From positions 1,798,001-1,862,000 of the forward strand of contig NZ_CP139986.1 in assembly GCF_034424175.1 (NCBI RefSeq): 64,000 bases of DNA. Direction: 5' to 3'. This document shows, in pieces, positions 52,136 to 60,593 of this stretch. Made by a program: the position numbers and the translations under genes. This stretch comes from Kluyvera intermedia. Lineage in GTDB: Bacteria; Pseudomonadota; Gammaproteobacteria; Enterobacterales; Enterobacteriaceae. Every line of letters starts with the position of its first letter. The stretch's first letter is position 1. The notes under the pieces were generated by a model. That model was not told where the DNA came from. It did no database searches and saw only the letters and a list, made by a program, of their open reading frames with translations.

Positions 52136-54826
52136 ATGAAAACAGAAAAACCTGGCCGTCCGTTTTATCAACAAACCGTTGAAGAAACCCTGATAAATAT
52201 TGATTCCACCGCCGACGGACTTAACGGCTCCGACGCGACGGCAAGACTTCAACAATATGGCGAGAATGCTTTACCGCAAAAACCGGGCAAGCCCGCATGG
52301 ATGCGCTTTCTGGCGCATTTTAACGATGTCCTTATCTATGTTCTGCTGGCTGCCGCTCTGCTCAAGGCGGTGATGGGGCACTGGATAGACATGACGGTGA
52401 TTCTCGGGGTTGCCGTGATTAACGCCCTGATTGGTCATATTCAGGAGAGCAATGCCGAGAAATCGCTGCAAAGCATCCGTAATATGCTCTCCAGCGAGGC
52501 GGTGGTGGTCAGGCAAGGGAGCCATGAAACGGTTCCCACAACGGCGCTGGTGCCGGGGGATATCGTGGTGGTTCGCGCAGGTGATCGTATTCCTGCCGAC
52601 CTGCGTGTTATTGAGGCTCACAATCTTCGCGTTGAAGAGGCGATCCTCACTGGCGAATCCACCGTCGTAGAGAAAAATACCGAGGCGTTGAGTGGAGAAC
52701 TCCCCTTAGGCGACCGCTATAACCTGCTCTACTCCGGGACGACGGTGAGTTCAGGCGGTGGGAAAGGGGTTGTTGTTGCGACCGGTGGCGATACTGAACT
52801 GGGCCATATCAACCAGATGATGTCGGACATCGAGAAACATCGTACGCCGCTGATGGTGCAAATGGACAAGCTCGGTAAAACCATTTTCATCACAATTCTG
52901 GTGATGATGGCGGCATTGTTTGTATTCAGTATTCTGTTCCGGGACATGCCGGTTTCAGAACTGATGCTGTCGCTTATCAGCCTGGCCGTGGCGGCGGTTT
53001 CTGAAGGATTACCCGCCATTATCTCTATTATCCTCTCGCTCGGTGTGCAGGCGATGGCGCGTCACAAAGCCATTATTCGCAAGCTGCCAACCGTCGAAAC
53101 CCTCGGGGCGATGACGGTTATTTGCTCGGATAAAACCGGCACCCTGACCATGAATGAAATGACGGTCAAAGCCGTGATTACCGCGCAGACGACCTATCGC
53201 GTCGAGGGAGACAGTTACGAACCGGTAGGCAACATTCATCCTATTGATGATCCAACACCCGTCACTGTCGCTCAGGGCTCCCTGCTGGAGCGCTACCTGC
53301 GAACGATTGACCTGTGTAATGACAGCCAGTTGATGAAAGATGAGCAGGGGCTGTGGAAAATTACCGGGGGGCCGACCGAAGGGGCGCTGAAGGTGCTGGC
53401 GGCAAAAATCCCACTACCGGCGCTCGATACCGAAATGCGCAGCAAAATTCCGTTTGATTCGCAATACAAGTACATGTCTACGTTGTATCGCCTGGGTGAC
53501 GAAGAGGTCATTTTAATTACCGGTGCGCCGGACGTCCTGTTCCGGCTCTGCCAATTCCAGCAGACCGATGACGGACTACAGCCGTTCGATCAACCTTACT
53601 GGGAATCGAAAATTGAAGAATACGCCCGCGAGGGGCTGCGCATGGTGGCGGCTGCCTGGAAGCCTGCTGCGAATGGGCAACGCGAGCTGGATCATCCGGA
53701 CTTACAAGATGGGGTTATTTTGCTCGGCATTGCCGGCATGATGGATCCACCGCGCCCGGAAGCCATCACCGCCATTGCCGACTGCCTACAAGCCGGTATT
53801 CGCGTGAAAATGATCACCGGCGACCACCCGCAAACGGCAATGAGCATTGGGCAGATGTTGGGTATTGGTAATGCCGGCAGCGCTATCACCGGACGCGAGC
53901 TGGAAGTGATGGACGATCAGCAACTGAGCGAGGCGGCGCAAAAATACGATATCTTTGCGCGAACGAGCCCGGAGGATAAATTCCGTCTGGTGCAGGCATT
54001 GCAAAGTAAGCAGGAAGTGGTGGGGATGACCGGGGACGGCGTGAACGATGCCCCAGCCCTTAAGCGTGCGGATGTTGGCATCGCGATGGGGATTAAAGGC
54101 ACTGAGGTCACCAAGGAAGCTGCCGATATGGTGCTCACGGACGACAACTTTGCCACTATCGCCAGAGCGGTACACGAAGGACGCCGGGTTTACGACAACC
54201 TGAAAAAAACCATCCTGTTTATTATCCCTAGCAACATAGCCCAGGGGCTACTGATCATTATTGCGCTGTTAGCAGGCAACTTGATTCCCTTAACGCCAGT
54301 GCTGATCCTGTGGATGAACATGGCGACATCGGCAACACTGTCCTTTGGTCTGGCGTTTGAGGCGGGTGAAAAGAACATCATGAACCGGCCGCCACGTAAG
54401 CCGAATCTGCATGTGATGGATGGTTATGCTATCTGGCGTGTGGTGTTTGTCGGTTTGATGATTGCCATCAGTGCCTTTGTGTTAGAGGCCTGGCTGCAAC
54501 CGCGCGGCTACTCGGCAGAGTTTATCCGCACCGTGCTACTGCAAACGCTGGTCACCGCGCAGTGGTTCTACATGCTGAACTGCCGCGTATCGGATGGCTT
54601 CTCACTGAGCAAGGGTTTGCTGGAGAATAAAGGGATCTGGATTGTGAGCGGCGTGCTGCTGGTCCTGCAGCTGCTGATTATCTACGCGCCGTTTATGCAG
54701 ATGCTGTTTGGCACAGAATCGCTGCCGTTCCGCTATTGGGTTATCACGTTTGTTATTGGCTTTGCGATGTTCCTGATTGTTGAAGCGGAGAAAATGTTGA
54801 CGCGTAGATGGCGCGCGAAAGCATAG
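52136..54826 (+). CDS. Cation-transporting P-type ATPase (P2/SERCA-like)
   Basis: An 896-residue P2-type ATPase. The phosphorylated aspartate is Asp332 in CSDKTGTLTMNE, the actuator motif LTGES is at 171-175, and the hinge MTGDGVNDAPALKRADVGIAMG is present. An N-terminal cation-ATPase domain precedes, and ten membrane segments are expected. The helix-4 ion-binding motif, PEGLP in calcium pumps, is SEGLP here (residues 289-293), so the first proline is Ser and the transported ion is uncertain (Ca2+, Na+ or Mn2+ are candidates). It is preceded by the usp gene, a pairing that suggests a stress-response unit. AAGGAACG precedes the ATG. Confidence 0.9.
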   Translation: MKTEKPGRPFYQQTVEETLINIDSTADGLNGSDATARLQQYGENALPQKPGKPAWMRFLAHFNDVLIYVLLAAALLKAVMGHWIDMTVILGVAVINALIGHIQESNAEKSLQSIRNMLSSEAVVVRQGSHETVPTTALVPGDIVVVRAGDRIPADLRVIEAHNLRVEEAILTGESTVVEKNTEALSGELPLGDRYNLLYSGTTVSSGGGKGVVVATGGDTELGHINQMMSDIEKHRTPLMVQMDKLGKTIFITILVMMAALFVFSILFRDMPVSELMLSLISLAVAAVSEGLPAIISIILSLGVQAMARHKAIIRKLPTVETLGAMTVICSDKTGTLTMNEMTVKAVITAQTTYRVEGDSYEPVGNIHPIDDPTPVTVAQGSLLERYLRTIDLCNDSQLMKDEQGLWKITGGPTEGALKVLAAKIPLPALDTEMRSKIPFDSQYKYMSTLYRLGDEEVILITGAPDVLFRLCQFQQTDDGLQPFDQPYWESKIEEYAREGLRMVAAAWKPAANGQRELDHPDLQDGVILLGIAGMMDPPRPEAITAIADCLQAGIRVKMITGDHPQTAMSIGQMLGIGNAGSAITGRELEVMDDQQLSEAAQKYDIFARTSPEDKFRLVQALQSKQEVVGMTGDGVNDAPALKRADVGIAMGIKGTEVTKEAADMVLTDDNFATIARAVHEGRRVYDNLKKTILFIIPSNIAQGLLIIIALLAGNLIPLTPVLILWMNMATSATLSFGLAFEAGEKNIMNRPPRKPNLHVMDGYAIWRVVFVGLMIAISAFVLEAWLQPRGYSAEFIRTVLLQTLVTAQWFYMLNCRVSDGFSLSKGLLENKGIWIVSGVLLVLQLLIIYAPFMQMLFGTESLPFRYWVITFVIGFAMFLIVEAEKMLTRRWRAKA

Positions 54827-54835
54827 AAGGGATGT

Positions 54836-54889
54836 AAAGCAAGAAGCCCGCTTAGTTTCCTAAGCGGGCTTTTAAAATATGGCTCTTCT
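54836..54889. repeat. Orphan copy of the tRNA-Asn tail and terminator
   Basis: This 54-base segment matches 55843-55896 at 50 of 54 positions. It contains the terminator palindrome (stem 54844-54855 with 54860-54871) and then TATGGCTCTTCT, the reverse complement of the last bases of tRNA-Asn with one change. The rest of the tRNA is missing. It may serve as the ATPase terminator now. The arrangement looks like the far attachment-site copy left by an element once integrated at tRNA-Asn, or a remnant of a deleted tRNA gene. Confidence 0.8.
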
Positions 54890-55158
54890 TACCGTGAGTG
54901 CGATTTCCAGCCACTATCCGATAAGCCTGCTGGCCTGTCGCAGACTTCATTAAAGTATTTATCAGTAAACCTCGCTCCCTAACGCTTATGCGGCCTGCAC
55001 CGCAACGCGATGAATCGTTTGCACATGCCTAATTTAAAAATCGGAACGTTCTTTCCACTTCCCGACAAACGCGTATGCGTTTCTTCTTACAAAACGTCAT
55101 TATCCCCATTATTGGTTTGCATCTATATAGTTTGTGATCTATATTTTCAGGAGGTCCT
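54890..55158. other. Non-coding region before the toxin-antitoxin genes
   Basis: About 270 bases. It has a palindrome AAACGCGTATGCGTTT at 55067-55082 and the promoter-proximal direct repeats listed separately. A frame at 55010-55300 overlaps the toxin in another frame and is not supported. Confidence 0.5.
55116..55144 (+). promoter_or_regulatory. Direct repeats in the toxin-antitoxin promoter
   Basis: TTTGCATCTATAT (55116-55128) is repeated as TTTGTGATCTATAT (55131-55144), one helical turn and a half apart and just before the ribosome-binding site of the toxin gene. Repeats in this place are typical operators for the antitoxin, and TATA-rich parts could be the -10 region. This is inference. 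Confidence 0.5.
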
Positions 55159-55512
55159 GTGTGGACAATTAAGACTACGGATGGATTTGATAATTGGTTT
55201 AGCACGCTCTGCGCAACCGACCGGGCCAGTGTGCTGGCTTTGCTACTCGTGCTGCGGGAAAAGGGGCCGGGATTGCCCAGACCCTATGCTGATAGGATAA
55301 AAGGTTCCTGCTACAGCAATATGAAAGAGCTGCGTGTACAGAGCCAAGGCGATCCGATACGGGTATTTTTCGCCTTCGATCCTTACCGAACCGGCATTCT
55401 GCTTTGTGCTGGTAACAAGGTCGGTAATGAAAAACGTTTTTATAATCAGATGATCGCGGTTGCTGACCGGGAATTTACTGATTATCTGAATACGTTAGAT
55501 GATAAGGAGTAA
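55159..55512 (+). CDS. HigB/RelE-type toxin (phage Gp49-like)
   Basis: A 117-residue protein of the RelE/ParE superfamily, HigB/Gp49 type, predicted to cleave mRNA on ribosomes. GTG 55159 follows AGGAGG at 55149-55154. The typical blocks are LLVLREKGPGLPRPYADRIKGS, MKELRVQSQGDPIRVFFAFDP and ILLCAGNKVGNEKRFYNQMIAVAD, with basic residues placed as in active toxins. The antitoxin gene starts 4 bases after its stop. Toxin-first order is characteristic of hig-type modules. Confidence 0.87.
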   Translation: MWTIKTTDGFDNWFSTLCATDRASVLALLLVLREKGPGLPRPYADRIKGSCYSNMKELRVQSQGDPIRVFFAFDPYRTGILLCAGNKVGNEKRFYNQMIAVADREFTDYLNTLDDKE

Positions 55513-55516
55513 CACA

Positions 55517-55819
55517 ATGGGCAGAACGCTCGAACAGCTTCTTGCAGATGAAAAACCGGACGTTGTGGCCGATGCGCAGGCGATGGCGGCGGATATTCTG
55601 CTCAACATCCATCTTGCCGAACTGCGAGAGAAAGTGCAGAAAACGCAAGTGGAAATGGCCGAGGTGCTGGGAATCCGTCAACCTACAGTCGCCAGCATGG
55701 AAAAGCCTGGACGCGATATGAAACTGTCCACGCTTAAGCGCTACGTTGAAGCGACCGGTGGAAAACTACGTTTTGATGTTGAACTGCCGGATGGCTCTCA
55801 CTACGGATTTGTACTGTAA
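55517..55819 (+). CDS. HigA-type antitoxin, XRE-family helix-turn-helix protein
   Basis: A 100-residue DNA-binding antitoxin. ATG 55517 follows TAAGGAG at 55503-55509. The helix-turn-helix is in TQVEMAEVLGIRQPTVASMEKPGRDMKLSTLKRYVEATGGKL, typical of HigA proteins paired with Gp49-like toxins. It should bind and neutralise the toxin and repress the operon through the repeats at 55116-55144. The gene ends 31 bases before the tRNA-Asn terminator on the opposite strand. Confidence 0.88.
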   Translation: MGRTLEQLLADEKPDVVADAQAMAADILLNIHLAELREKVQKTQVEMAEVLGIRQPTVASMEKPGRDMKLSTLKRYVEATGGKLRFDVELPDGSHYGFVL

Positions 55820-55850
55820 CCTATTGGACCAAAAGTAATAGAAAAGCAAA

Positions 55851-55878
55851 AAGCCCGCTTAGTTTCCTAAGCGGGCTT
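55851..55878 (-). terminator. Terminator of tRNA-Asn (first copy)
   Basis: AAGCCCGCTTAG (55851-55862) pairs perfectly with CTAAGCGGGCTT (55867-55878) around TTTC. On the minus strand a T-rich tail follows. It may also stop the antitoxin transcript coming from the other side. Confidence 0.9.
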
Positions 55879-55886
55879 CTTAAATA

Positions 55887-55962
55887 TGGCTCCTCTGACT
55901 GGACTCGAACCAGTGACATACGGATTAACAGTCCGCCGTTCTACCGACTGAACTACAGAGGA
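55887..55962 (-). tRNA. asn-tRNA: tRNA-Asn (GTT), first copy
   Basis: A 76-base gene on the minus strand with a complete cloverleaf and an encoded CCA end (TGG at 55887-55889). The anticodon GTT is opposite 55927-55929. The T-loop GGTTCGAGTCC is present. It is identical to the second copy at 57730-57805. Confidence 0.98.
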
Positions 55963-56084
55963 ATCGGTGTGGAGTCGTATCTTAGCGGCGAAAAAATTTT
56001 TGTCAAACATCAATTATCATCATGTGTTGCAATTGCCTATTCCATCAACAATTTGTCGTCATTCCCAACAAAAATTAAGGAAAA

Positions 56085-57596
56085 ATGTTTTGCAGGATCA
56101 GCATTTCTCCATCATCATTTGAAATGGAGTTTCAACTTTCTGATCTAAGGCCCATTTTGAACGTCACCGCCGCCCTTCGCCAGGCCGTCACAAGTACCCC
56201 CTGGTATAAAAAACGCAAAAGTTATCGAGTTCTCTTCTGGCGTGAAATCACCCCCCTTGCTGTGCCTATCTTCCTGGAAAATACCTGCGTTTTGCTAATG
56301 GGCGTATTAAGTACTTTTCTCGTAAGTTGGTTGGGGAAAGAGGCAATGGCGGGAGTAGGGCTGGCCGATAGCTTTAATATGGTCATCATGGCCTTCTTTG
56401 CGGCGGTTGACCTTGGTACCACCGTGGTGGTGGCCTTTAGTCTGGGTAAGCGCGACAGGCGTAGAGCACGCGCGGCGGCGCGGCAGTCGCTGGTAATCAT
56501 GACTCTGTTTGCGATAGTGCTGGCCGCGATCATTCACTATTTCGGCGCTGAGATCATCAATATTGTCGCCGGTGATGCCAATGCAGAAGTTAAAGCGCTG
56601 GCGCTAACTTACCTTGAGCTGACGGTATTAAGTTATCCTGCGGCGGCGATTGCGCTTATTGGTAGCGGCGCGCTACGCGGGGCAGGGAACACCAAAATTC
56701 CGCTGATGATTAATGGCGGGATGAATATCCTTAATATCATTATCAGCAGCATCTTGATTTACGGGATCTTCTCCTGGGACGGGATGGGCTTTGCCGGTGC
56801 CGGGCTCGGGTTGACCATCTCCCGTTATATCGGCGCGGTGGTGACCATCATTGTGCTGATGGTCGGCTTCAACCCGGCGCTGCGTATTCCGCTGAAAAGT
56901 TACTTCAAGCCGCTCAACTTCGCCATTATCTGGGAAGTGATGGGCATTGGTATTCCCGCCAGTATTGAGTCCGTGTTGTTTAACGGCGGTAAGCTGTTGA
57001 CTCAGATGTTTGTCGCCGGGATGGGTACCGAAGTCATTGCCGGTAACTTTATCGCCTTCTCGGTGGCGGCACTGATTAACCTGCCAGGAAACGCCCTCGG
57101 ATCGGCCTCAACCATCATCACCGGCAGACGTCTGGGCACCGGGCAGTTGGCGCAGGCTGAACGACAGTTGCGCCATGTTTTCTGGATGTCGACCATTGTG
57201 TTGACGCTTATAGCTTGGGGCACCGCACCGTTTGCCGGACTTTTTGCCTCGTTCTACACCCAAGAACAAGATGTTAAAGAGGTGGTGAAAGTCCTGTTGT
57301 GGATGAACGCCGCCTTTATGCCTATCTGGGCGGCCTCCTGGGTGCTTCCGGCGGGCTTTAAAGGTGCTCGCGATGTTCGCTTCGCCATGTGGGTCTCTAT
57401 GCTCAGCATGTGGGGGTGCCGTGTGGTGGTGGGCTATGTGCTGGGGATTGTACTGGGAATGGGCGTGGTCGGTGTCTGGATGGGGATGTTCCTCGACTGG
57501 GCAACACGTGCAACGTGCTTCTACCACCGTTTGAGAACGGGTCGCTGGGCGTGGAAGTATATGCCTGCGAAAAAAACAGACAGCGCATCGCCTTGA
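56085..57596 (+). CDS. yeeO: MATE-family exporter YeeO
   Basis: A 503-residue multidrug and toxic compound extrusion protein with twelve membrane segments. E. coli YeeO exports flavins (FMN and FAD) and dipeptides. Conserved parts include FWREITPLAVPIFLENTCVLLMG, GLADSFNMVIMAFFAAVDLGTTVVVAFSLGKRDRRRARAA and GSGALRGAGNTKIPL. The N-terminus is shorter than the 547 residues of K-12 YeeO, and the first 45 residues are the least conserved, so the start could also be an internal Met (residue 14). It lies between two oppositely oriented tRNA-Asn genes. Confidence 0.93.
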   Translation: MFCRISISPSSFEMEFQLSDLRPILNVTAALRQAVTSTPWYKKRKSYRVLFWREITPLAVPIFLENTCVLLMGVLSTFLVSWLGKEAMAGVGLADSFNMVIMAFFAAVDLGTTVVVAFSLGKRDRRRARAAARQSLVIMTLFAIVLAAIIHYFGAEIINIVAGDANAEVKALALTYLELTVLSYPAAAIALIGSGALRGAGNTKIPLMINGGMNILNIIISSILIYGIFSWDGMGFAGAGLGLTISRYIGAVVTIIVLMVGFNPALRIPLKSYFKPLNFAIIWEVMGIGIPASIESVLFNGGKLLTQMFVAGMGTEVIAGNFIAFSVAALINLPGNALGSASTIITGRRLGTGQLAQAERQLRHVFWMSTIVLTLIAWGTAPFAGLFASFYTQEQDVKEVVKVLLWMNAAFMPIWAASWVLPAGFKGARDVRFAMWVSMLSMWGCRVVVGYVLGIVLGMGVVGVWMGMFLDWATRATCFYHRLRTGRWAWKYMPAKKTDSASP

Positions 57597-57729
57597 TTGA
57601 AGGATAAATCGGCGACTGAAGATGCTTTTTAAACGAATTGCAGAATAAATCGGCAAACGAATTGTTTTGTGCCAAACAGGCTTTGACAACCACGGGGTAC
57701 CCCGTTAATATTCGCCCCGTTCACACGAT

Positions 57730-57805
57730 TCCTCTGTAGTTCAGTCGGTAGAACGGCGGACTGTTAATCCGTATGTCACTGGTTCGAGTCCAGTCAGAGG
57801 AGCCA
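57730..57805 (+). tRNA. asn-tRNA: tRNA-Asn (GTT), second copy
   Basis: 76 bases, plus strand, anticodon GTT at 57763-57765 and encoded CCA at 57803-57805. Identical to the first copy. Confidence 0.98.
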
Positions 57806-57813
57806 TATTTAAG

Positions 57814-57841
57814 AAGCCTGCTTAGGAAACTAAGCGGGCTT
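57814..57841 (+). terminator. Terminator of tRNA-Asn (second copy)
   Basis: AAGCCTGCTTAG (57814-57825) pairs with CTAAGCGGGCTT (57830-57841) with one G-U pair, followed by T residues. Confidence 0.9.
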
Positions 57842-57923
57842 TTTGCTTTTCTATTTCCCTTCCTAAATCGATAAAAAAGCCTGCTGTTATACAGGCTTTG
57901 CTGTGATATTTAATGTCTTGTGC

Positions 57924-59372
57924 TTAGCGGAATGGCGGCTCGTTAAAGGTGCGCAGTTTACGGGAGTGCAGGCGGTCGCCCTCGGCACGCAGCAGATCAA
58001 TGGCGCGAATACCAATCTGCAAGTGCTCCGAAATAGCCCCCTCATAAAAACGGTTGGCCTGTCCTGGCAGCTTAATCTCACCGTGCAGCGGTTTGTCCGA
58101 CACGCACAACAGCGTGCCGTAGGGAACGCGGAAACGATAGCCTTGGGCTGCAATGGTGGCGCTTTCCATATCAATCGCCACCGCACGGCTTAAGTTGAAG
58201 CGAAGCGAAGAGGCGGAGTAGCGCAGCTCCCAGTTACGATCGTCCGTTGTGACGACGGTACCGGTGCGCAGACGCTGTTTAACTTCTTCGCCCGGCATTC
58301 CGCTGACCTGCTTGGTAGCGTCGTATAATGCGCGCTGCACTTCTGCAATGCTTGGGATTGGGATGTCCGGTGGCAATACTGCGTTCAGGACATGGTCGTC
58401 ACGCAGGTAGGCATGTGCCAGAACGTAATCGCCGATCGACTGACTTTCACGCAGACCGCCGCAGTGACCAATCATCAGCCAGACGTCGGGACGCAGCACC
58501 GCCAGGTGATCGCAAATATTCTTCGCGTTGGACGGCCCTACGCCGATGTTGATCAAGGTGATCCCCTGACCGTCTTTGGTGATCAAATGCCAGGCCGGCA
58601 TCTGATGTTTTTTCCACGCTAAATCAGAAATCGCCTGTTCCGGGGCTTCGGTATCGGCGGTTATCCAGATACCGCCAGCACAGGAAAGCGAGACATACGG
58701 GCTATCGGGGTCGAGGATTTGGCTACAGCCCCAGCGCACAAACTCGTCGACGTAACGGGTGTAGTTAGTAAACAGCACAAACGGCTGGAAATGCTCGACT
58801 GGCGTCCCCGTATAGTGGCGTAGACGTGCCAGGGAAAAATCTACGCGTCGCGCGTCGAAGTGTGAGAGCGGGTAAAACTCGGTGGGATGGGTCAGGCCAT
58901 CAGCCGTCTCATCACCAATCTGCGACAATTCGGTCGTGGGGAAGAAACGGGTGAGATCTGCACTCATCGAACGATCAAGATTCAGGCCATCTATCACATA
59001 CGGAAAAGGGATCTCGTGCTGGGAGGCGCTGACCTCAATCTGCGCATCATAATCTTCATGCAGCAGCGTCAGTTGTTCGAGCAAATAGCTGCGAAACAGC
59101 CCTGGCTGGGTAATGGTGGTGGTGTAACAGCCTGAGTGGGTAAAGCGGCCAAAAGCACGGGTTTTTTGTGCTTTATGCGCGCATCCGCTCCACGATACGG
59201 AAAGCTGGGGGTAGACAAATAATCCGTTGGCCCGCGCTTGTGCGCTGGGCAGGGAGCGGTCGTCAATGAACAGACGAATCGCGTCACGTAATGCTTTTAC
59301 CGATTGATCGTACAGCGCCTGGAGTTTGTCCAGTGCTTGCTCAGGGGTCAAATTTACGCCCGTGTTACTCAT
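57924..59372 (-). CDS. amn: AMP nucleosidase Amn
   Basis: Cleaves AMP to adenine and ribose-5-phosphate, helping to control the adenylate pool. ATG 59372 gives 482 residues starting MSNTGVNLTPEQALDKL, close to the 484 of E. coli; the upstream extension is not conserved. The C-terminal catalytic domain is of nucleoside phosphorylase type, with INIGVGPSNAK, GHCGGLRE and the AIDMESATIAAQGY block bearing the substrate-binding Glu. The N-terminal regulatory domain is complete. Confidence 0.97.
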   Translation of the reverse strand: MSNTGVNLTPEQALDKLQALYDQSVKALRDAIRLFIDDRSLPSAQARANGLFVYPQLSVSWSGCAHKAQKTRAFGRFTHSGCYTTTITQPGLFRSYLLEQLTLLHEDYDAQIEVSASQHEIPFPYVIDGLNLDRSMSADLTRFFPTTELSQIGDETADGLTHPTEFYPLSHFDARRVDFSLARLRHYTGTPVEHFQPFVLFTNYTRYVDEFVRWGCSQILDPDSPYVSLSCAGGIWITADTEAPEQAISDLAWKKHQMPAWHLITKDGQGITLINIGVGPSNAKNICDHLAVLRPDVWLMIGHCGGLRESQSIGDYVLAHAYLRDDHVLNAVLPPDIPIPSIAEVQRALYDATKQVSGMPGEEVKQRLRTGTVVTTDDRNWELRYSASSLRFNLSRAVAIDMESATIAAQGYRFRVPYGTLLCVSDKPLHGEIKLPGQANRFYEGAISEHLQIGIRAIDLLRAEGDRLHSRKLRTFNEPPFR

Positions 59373-59565
59373 CGTTCGCTCCTTGTGTCGAATCTGCAGC
59401 ATTTCCCGATAGTATGCCAGCGGATGATGAAACAAAAGCGCTAGCCCGCGTCGACATAACAACTGATTAACCTTTAAGCACATTATTCTCTGGGAAGGTA
59501 ATCGCAGCGTGGCGAGCGAAAAAAGCTATAATTAACCGATATCTGCCGTGAATGAGGAAAGGGAA

Positions 59566-60498
59566 ATGAAACCTCGGGTTAACCTATTGTGTACGCTGGT
59601 GTTGGCATTTTGCAGCCACAGCGCGCTTGCTGTGACGTATCCACTCCCCCCTGAGGGAAGTCGACTGGTGGGCAGCACGCTAAATATCACGGTGCCGGAG
59701 AATAACCACCTGCCGCTGGAGGCGTTTGCCGCCCAGCATGGGCAGGGATTGAGCAATATGCTGGAGGCGAATCCTGATGTGGATGTCTTTCTGCCGAAAT
59801 CTGGTTCTACGCTGGTGGTGCCACAGCAGTTGATTTTACCGAATACGGTACGACAGGGAATTGTGGTGAACGTCGCAGAGATGCGCCTGTACTACTATCC
59901 GCCGGACAGCGAGACCGTTGAAGTCCTGCCGATTGGTATTGGCGAGGCTGGGCGCGAAACGCCGCGCAATTGGGTGACTACCGTTGAACGTAAGACGGAG
60001 GGCCCCACCTGGACGCCAACGGCGAACACCCGTCGTGAGTACGCCAAACGGGGGGAAAGCCTGCCAGCATATGTCCCCGCCGGGCCAGATAATCCGATGG
60101 GACTGTACGCCATCTATATTGGTCGTCTATATGCCATTCATGGAACCAATGCTAACTTCGGTATCGGGCTACGCGTGAGCCAGGGTTGTATCCGCCTGCG
60201 TAATGACGATATTAAATACCTGTTTGATAACGTCCCAGTGGGGACGCGAGTGCAGATTATCGACCAGCCGGTGAAATACACCACAGAGCCGGACGGTAGC
60301 CGCTGGGTTGAAGTCCACGAACCGTTATCGCGCAACCGCGCAGAATATGAATCAGACAACAAAGTTCCATTGCCTATTACGCCAGCCCTGCGTAGTTTTA
60401 CCGCAGGGGAAGGAGTTGATGCAGGACGTGCCAGCGCGACGCTAGAACGTCGTTCCGGTATGCCGGTGAACATCAGTACTTCACAACATGCCTTGTGA
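59566..60498 (+). CDS. ldtA: L,D-transpeptidase LdtA (ErfK)
   Basis: A periplasmic enzyme that links Braun lipoprotein to peptidoglycan. ATG 59566 with a GGAAAGGG site upstream gives 310 residues, the E. coli length, and a signal peptide ending HSALA. A LysM-like domain (about residues 40-95) precedes the YkuD catalytic domain. The active-site motif HGTNANFGIGLRVSQGCIRL holds the catalytic His and Cys. It is divergent from amn. Confidence 0.95.
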   Translation: MKPRVNLLCTLVLAFCSHSALAVTYPLPPEGSRLVGSTLNITVPENNHLPLEAFAAQHGQGLSNMLEANPDVDVFLPKSGSTLVVPQQLILPNTVRQGIVVNVAEMRLYYYPPDSETVEVLPIGIGEAGRETPRNWVTTVERKTEGPTWTPTANTRREYAKRGESLPAYVPAGPDNPMGLYAIYIGRLYAIHGTNANFGIGLRVSQGCIRLRNDDIKYLFDNVPVGTRVQIIDQPVKYTTEPDGSRWVEVHEPLSRNRAEYESDNKVPLPITPALRSFTAGEGVDAGRASATLERRSGMPVNISTSQHAL

Positions 60499-60521
60499 GT
60501 GTATGACTGTGTATTGCCTGG

Positions 60522-60540
60522 AGCCCGCTTGATGCGGGCT
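60522..60540 (+). terminator. Terminator of ldtA
   Basis: AGCCCGC (60522-60528) and GCGGGCT (60534-60540) around a 5-base loop, followed by TTTT. Confidence 0.9.
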
Positions 60541-60593
60541 TTTTGCTAAGGTGTATACGCTCAGCAACACCACCGATTAAAAAGGAGTATTGA

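Larger units (their letters stand above)
55837..55966. repeat. 130-bp inverted repeat, left arm (tRNA-Asn plus terminator)
   Basis: Reverse complement of 57726-57855 with a single mismatch in the terminator stem. The arm covers tRNA-Asn, its terminator and a few flanking bases. The pair encloses yeeO. Confidence 0.95.
57726..57855. repeat. 130-bp inverted repeat, right arm (tRNA-Asn plus terminator)
   Basis: Partner of 55837-55966. Homologous recombination between the arms would invert the 1.8-kb yeeO segment while leaving both tRNA genes intact. Confidence 0.95.

Noticed and set aside
55010..55300. 96-codon frame overlapping the HigB-type toxin gene
   Set aside because: It overlaps a gene with clear family similarity in another frame and has no motif.
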